A stretch of 64,000 bases of DNA from Mangifera indica (taxonomy: Eukaryota; Streptophyta; Magnoliopsida; Sapindales; Anacardiaceae): positions 2,728,001 to 2,792,000 of the forward strand of contig NC_058153.1 of assembly GCF_011075055.1 (NCBI RefSeq), written 5' to 3'. Position 1 is the first letter of the stretch. Every line of letters starts with the position of its first letter. The notes under the pieces are model-generated. The model saw only the letters and a program-made list of their open reading frames with translations, ran no database searches and had not been told where the DNA came from. Positions 60,780-64,000 of the stretch are shown piece after piece. The position numbers and the translations under genes are program-made.

Positions 60780-61840
60780 GAACTTACCTTCAACGCAATC
60801 TATTATTGTTGGAAATTACACCAAAGAGACGTGCATTAAACAGTAATAAAATTCAGTGTAGGAAATTATGAACAGCATGAACCGTTTACTTTTTTGGGTG
60901 ATTGGAGCTTGGTTTATAATGTTTCACATGTATCACAACAGTCTGGTAAATGGTATATTTTTATTTCTTTTGAAAGTAAATGCTATTTTACTAACTTATG
61001 TTCCACTTACATAATCATTTATCTCGATCATGGTATCCATTCATCGAAAGATTATATATTATATTTTCTTTTATTTCCTTGAAAATCAAAATACATGTTT
61101 GGTGTACGTAAATACTAAATACTATTATATACCTTCGCAACTCACTCATCTTAATAGTATTAATCATTTAGTAACTTTTTCATTGGTATTTTATCTGAGT
61201 AAATTCTTGAGCAATTGTGAATATTTACTGTTAAAATTTTTTTGATGTGGGTTAATATTAGTTATATTTTTAGTTTAATAAAATCAAATAATTAAATAGT
61301 CAAATGATAGTTTACTGATCTCAATAAACTTAAAAATTATAATCTGGGTGGATAGTATTAATATGGGTTGTTGTTAATTAACCTACTATATATTGATTAG
61401 ATTCTCACTTCGAAACTTGATACAGTATAATTGTAATATAACTTGTCCCATTGAAAACTGTTATTTAGGAAGACATCTAAAGTGAAAGAGTAAATCACAT
61501 CAAAAAATAATCTCAATAGTTTTACAGATTCAAATTATATAACATTTTAAATATTTTTATAATCCCGAAGGATCTAATTTAAATTTTATAATTTATATGT
61601 AGGTCCTCTATAGTTGGGATTGCATAACTTTATTCGGTGAGATTCTAGCCACCTCAATAAAATGTAATAGTGTCAAATAATTTAATTAAAATATTACTTA
61701 AAAATAACAACGTGATGAAAAGCTAGTTCCCTCCCATTCGGCATGAGGTTTGGTGGCCACGTATTATATTAATTTCATCATCGCAAACGCAAAGGATTTC
61801 CCTGAAAAGTCAAACCACTCCTGATTAATTATATCCACGT
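60780..61840. other. AT-rich intergenic spacer
   Basis: No gene supported. Two overlapping small open frames at 60894-61245 lack recognisable content and have the composition of the surrounding AT-rich DNA. Confidence 0.45.
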
Positions 61841-61842
61841 AA

Positions 61843-62112
61843 TTATTTATCTTGAGGCCTTTCTTTGACTTTTTCAGACTCTTTGTTTGCTTCCACCGTA
61901 TAAAAATTTTCTTCTAAAGAGCCCAAGAAGGACTTGAATTGCTTCAGTTGAATCAGTTGATCTTTCTCTGACTCTGACTGCTCAGATATGTTCTTTAAAT
62001 GGAAGGACGCGTGTTCCCCATTACCTCCAGTTGAATATGAATTCATGCTGACATGGAAGATCTTGCCACCATATTCACCAACTTCCAATTTTCTGTTAAC
62101 ACAAGAATTCAT
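61843..62112 (-). CDS. small hypothetical protein, 89 residues
   Basis: An ATG at 62110-62112 opens 89 codons to a TAA at 61843. Composition is clearly protein-like and hydrophilic: residues starting MNSCVNRKLEVGEYGGKIFH, then HASFHLKNISEQSESEKDQL, and a charged end NKESEKVKERPQDK. There is no signal peptide, membrane segment or known domain. On the same strand a TATA-like atttttatatatataata lies about 120-140 bp upstream, so a short complete gene is possible. It could also be one exon of a larger gene or a relic. GC content is higher than its flanks. Confidence 0.4.
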   Translation of the reverse strand: MNSCVNRKLEVGEYGGKIFHVSMNSYSTGGNGEHASFHLKNISEQSESEKDQLIQLKQFKSFLGSLEENFYTVEANKESEKVKERPQDK

Positions 62113-62647
62113 TATGATGCCGCTCCATTATTCTTATTTGGATGTAAATTTATAAAGAATATTGATGGTGTTAGGTGGCGGGTTCTAAGCATGAGGGCGT
62201 AGTTTGTAAAAGCTCTAAACTGATTATGGTGGCCTTTATTATATATATAAAAATATTAATTTTCAAACAGAGGCCGGCCTTTGCCAGGTTTGTTAAATGT
62301 TGACCATTGGTGGGTGGCTGGAAAAGTCAATATTCGTGTAGTATTTGACCTGTGAGATGTAGTAAGAGGATTAGAAGTTGAGGACAACTCAGAAGATTTT
62401 GAGAACGACCTTATTCTTCGTCGTCTTCCTGCAGGATTCTAGCAGAAAATTTGTTGTAGGGCTTAAATTAATGTGGAAAAATAAATAGGCAGACGTGCAC
62501 TTGCAGCATTCAATTGAGCACTGGCTTTCAAGGTCTGGATTCACTGTAGGACGATAGAGATATACAGAATAGTGCAATTAATCAGTAGGTCTACCATTCG
62601 CCTGTTGCATTATCTTGTCGCTTTATGTAGGATAACTGAAAATCTAC

Positions 62648-62648
<1 letters not shown>

Positions 62649-62684
<36 letters not shown>

Positions 62685-62685
62685 G
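62649..62685. repeat. (TG)n(TA)n compound microsatellite
   Basis: About 14 bp of TG repeats run directly into about 22 bp of TA repeats, upstream of the small 89-codon gene on its non-coding side. Confidence 0.9.
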
Positions 62686-62754
62686 TAAAGATGATAATTC
62701 GATCAGCGAAATGGGTCTTCTGCCTGCCATGTTACGCAATAAAAACAAGGATTC

Positions 62755-63080
62755 CACACAGCCAAGGATGGGGCTAGGACAGGGATAAATATATCCCTGA
62801 CTCATCCCTCACCCAATTTGTTCTAACCTTACATATTTTTTAAACTTTTATATATTGAATTACTTATAAAAAAATTTATTTTAATATCTAATAAATGTTT
62901 CATTATTTTTTCTTAAGGATGGAGAGAGAAGGGAAAGAGAAAATTTTCCTACAATAAGGGAATAAAGATTCTCCGTCAATCTTGTATCGAGAATAAGGAA
63001 AGGTTTCTTCTACAAGGATGAGGATGTGGATTAAGATATTTGATCTCAACTATATTTGATCTGTTGCCATCTCTGTCTTA
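62755..63080. mobile_element. hAT-MITE-like sequence with TIR-like right end
   Basis: The right end reads gttgccatctctg, the complement of the tip seen at 53271. The interior (aaggatggagagagaaggga, ccttacatattttttaaact) resembles 8935-9215, where ttaccttacatattgttta and aggatggagagagaaaagt occur. The left end (caaggatggggctagg) is degraded. Confidence 0.5.
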
Positions 63081-63089
63081 CTTTTTAAA

Positions 63090-64000
63090 TATTTAATTAG
63101 CTAAAACACAGTTTCAAAATTTGCATTATCAAATATACTATGTCAACCGGCATCAATACATATAACCCATCTTAAAAGGGATGCCAAGTGAAGTTTTATC
63201 CAATCTTTTATGGGATTTAGCCACTTTGTATACTAGACATTAGCTAGAAAAGAAACAAGAGATTATACAGAATTAATACCGCAAGGAACTGAAATAATAA
63301 ACGTTGATAAATATGAGATTAACTGCAAGCAGATAGAAGGTCAAAGGGGCGTCCAAGAAGTCCAAAAACTTGGAAGAATCTTAATGTGCATTGCCAAATC
63401 TACACATCAGCTAGTTCTCACAATGTTTATCACAACAAAACGTGAAATCGTCTCAGCAATTTGTAGGAGGGTGACTTAAAATGCAAGCAACAGTTTTCCC
63501 AACTCAGCAATAATCTAAATTTATAATTGTTTTCATGTGGACTTGGTTATTCATAAAGGCAACAGATTAGAAGAGTTTTCAGTTTTCGGCGTTAGTGGAG
63601 GTATGAAAATATGATAATGGCGAAAGTCATATTATGGAAGGTGAAAAGATCAGGGACAGATTTTCTTGACAGGCAATTGTAGACAGACACAGTAGTCGTT
63701 TAGAAATTAAGTTGGAAAATAACCCTTCAAAAATCAGTGCATCGAAAATTTTTCTTCACTTGGCAATGACCATTCTTCCATGCAGAAGGTAAGATGCCAC
63801 TATATCTTATCTATACATGTACTACGTTGAAATTTTTCCAGAAAACAGACCAAGTTAGGCCATTCCTGAGGTGATAAGTCCATTTCTGACTTAAATTAGA
63901 GTATTATTATCTGTATAAACAAATTTTATTAACTTATCAATATAAATGATATGACATGTGATTGACTAATTTTTAAATAAAAAAGAAAATAAACAATTGT
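63090..64000. other. right-edge sequence, no gene supported
   Basis: Less AT-rich than most spacer between about 63320 and 63830, with a donor-like agaaggtaagat at about 63785-63796 on the plus strand. It may belong to a gene leader or an exon that continues outside the window. No protein could be recognised. Confidence 0.3.

Overview
The window is nuclear DNA from a flowering plant, most likely a woody or other eudicot. The genes have many short introns with GT-AG borders, the spacers are very AT-rich, (TA)n tracts and small inverted-repeat elements are frequent, and every recognisable protein has its closest remembered relatives in plants. The species cannot be fixed from the sequence alone.

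Six protein genes can be supported, five of them multi-exon or domain-level recognitions. From left to right they are: a single-exon secreted DUF538 protein (minus, 5688-6137); a three-exon heavy-metal-associated (HMA) CxxC protein of the NaKR/HIPP type (minus, 8654-9784); a 13-coding-exon ArfGAP of the AGD14 type (plus, 18311-25102); a 12-exon Serinc/TDE1 membrane protein (minus, 27590-31637); an intronless leucine-rich-repeat extensin, LRX (minus, 40524-42569); and a 12-exon SULTR3;5-type sulfate transporter (minus, 51780-55934). Exon chains were rebuilt by hand, and reading phase was checked across every junction. A small 89-codon reading frame at 61843-62112 and a few isolated exon-like pieces (about 1867-2046, 3058-3138) are weaker. 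The genes do not form a pathway; this is an ordinary mixed plant gene neighbourhood, with cell wall, vesicle traffic, lipid/membrane and ion transport functions.

The rest is repeat-rich spacer. I see (1) a family of near-palindromic AT-rich MITE-like elements of about 120-190 bp in ten or more copies; (2) a second family of 200-430 bp built of strings resembling gagttcgagctcgaac, with paired AAACGACGTCGTTTT-like palindromes, in at least eight copies; (3) hAT-like MITEs, one inside a SULTR intron with perfect 16-bp terminal inverted repeats; (4) a poly(A)-tailed retroposon with 16-bp target duplications; (5) a decayed Ty3/gypsy integrase beside an initiator-Met-tRNA primer-binding-like site; and (6) two local direct duplications.

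The most notable single observation is in the AGD14-type gene. An otherwise intact chain of 13 exons carries one extra C in a C-run at 20520-20522. As written, the protein would stop right after the ArfGAP domain. A cryptic acceptor 13 bp downstream, or a sequencing error, could restore the full protein. No clearly new biological system is evident.
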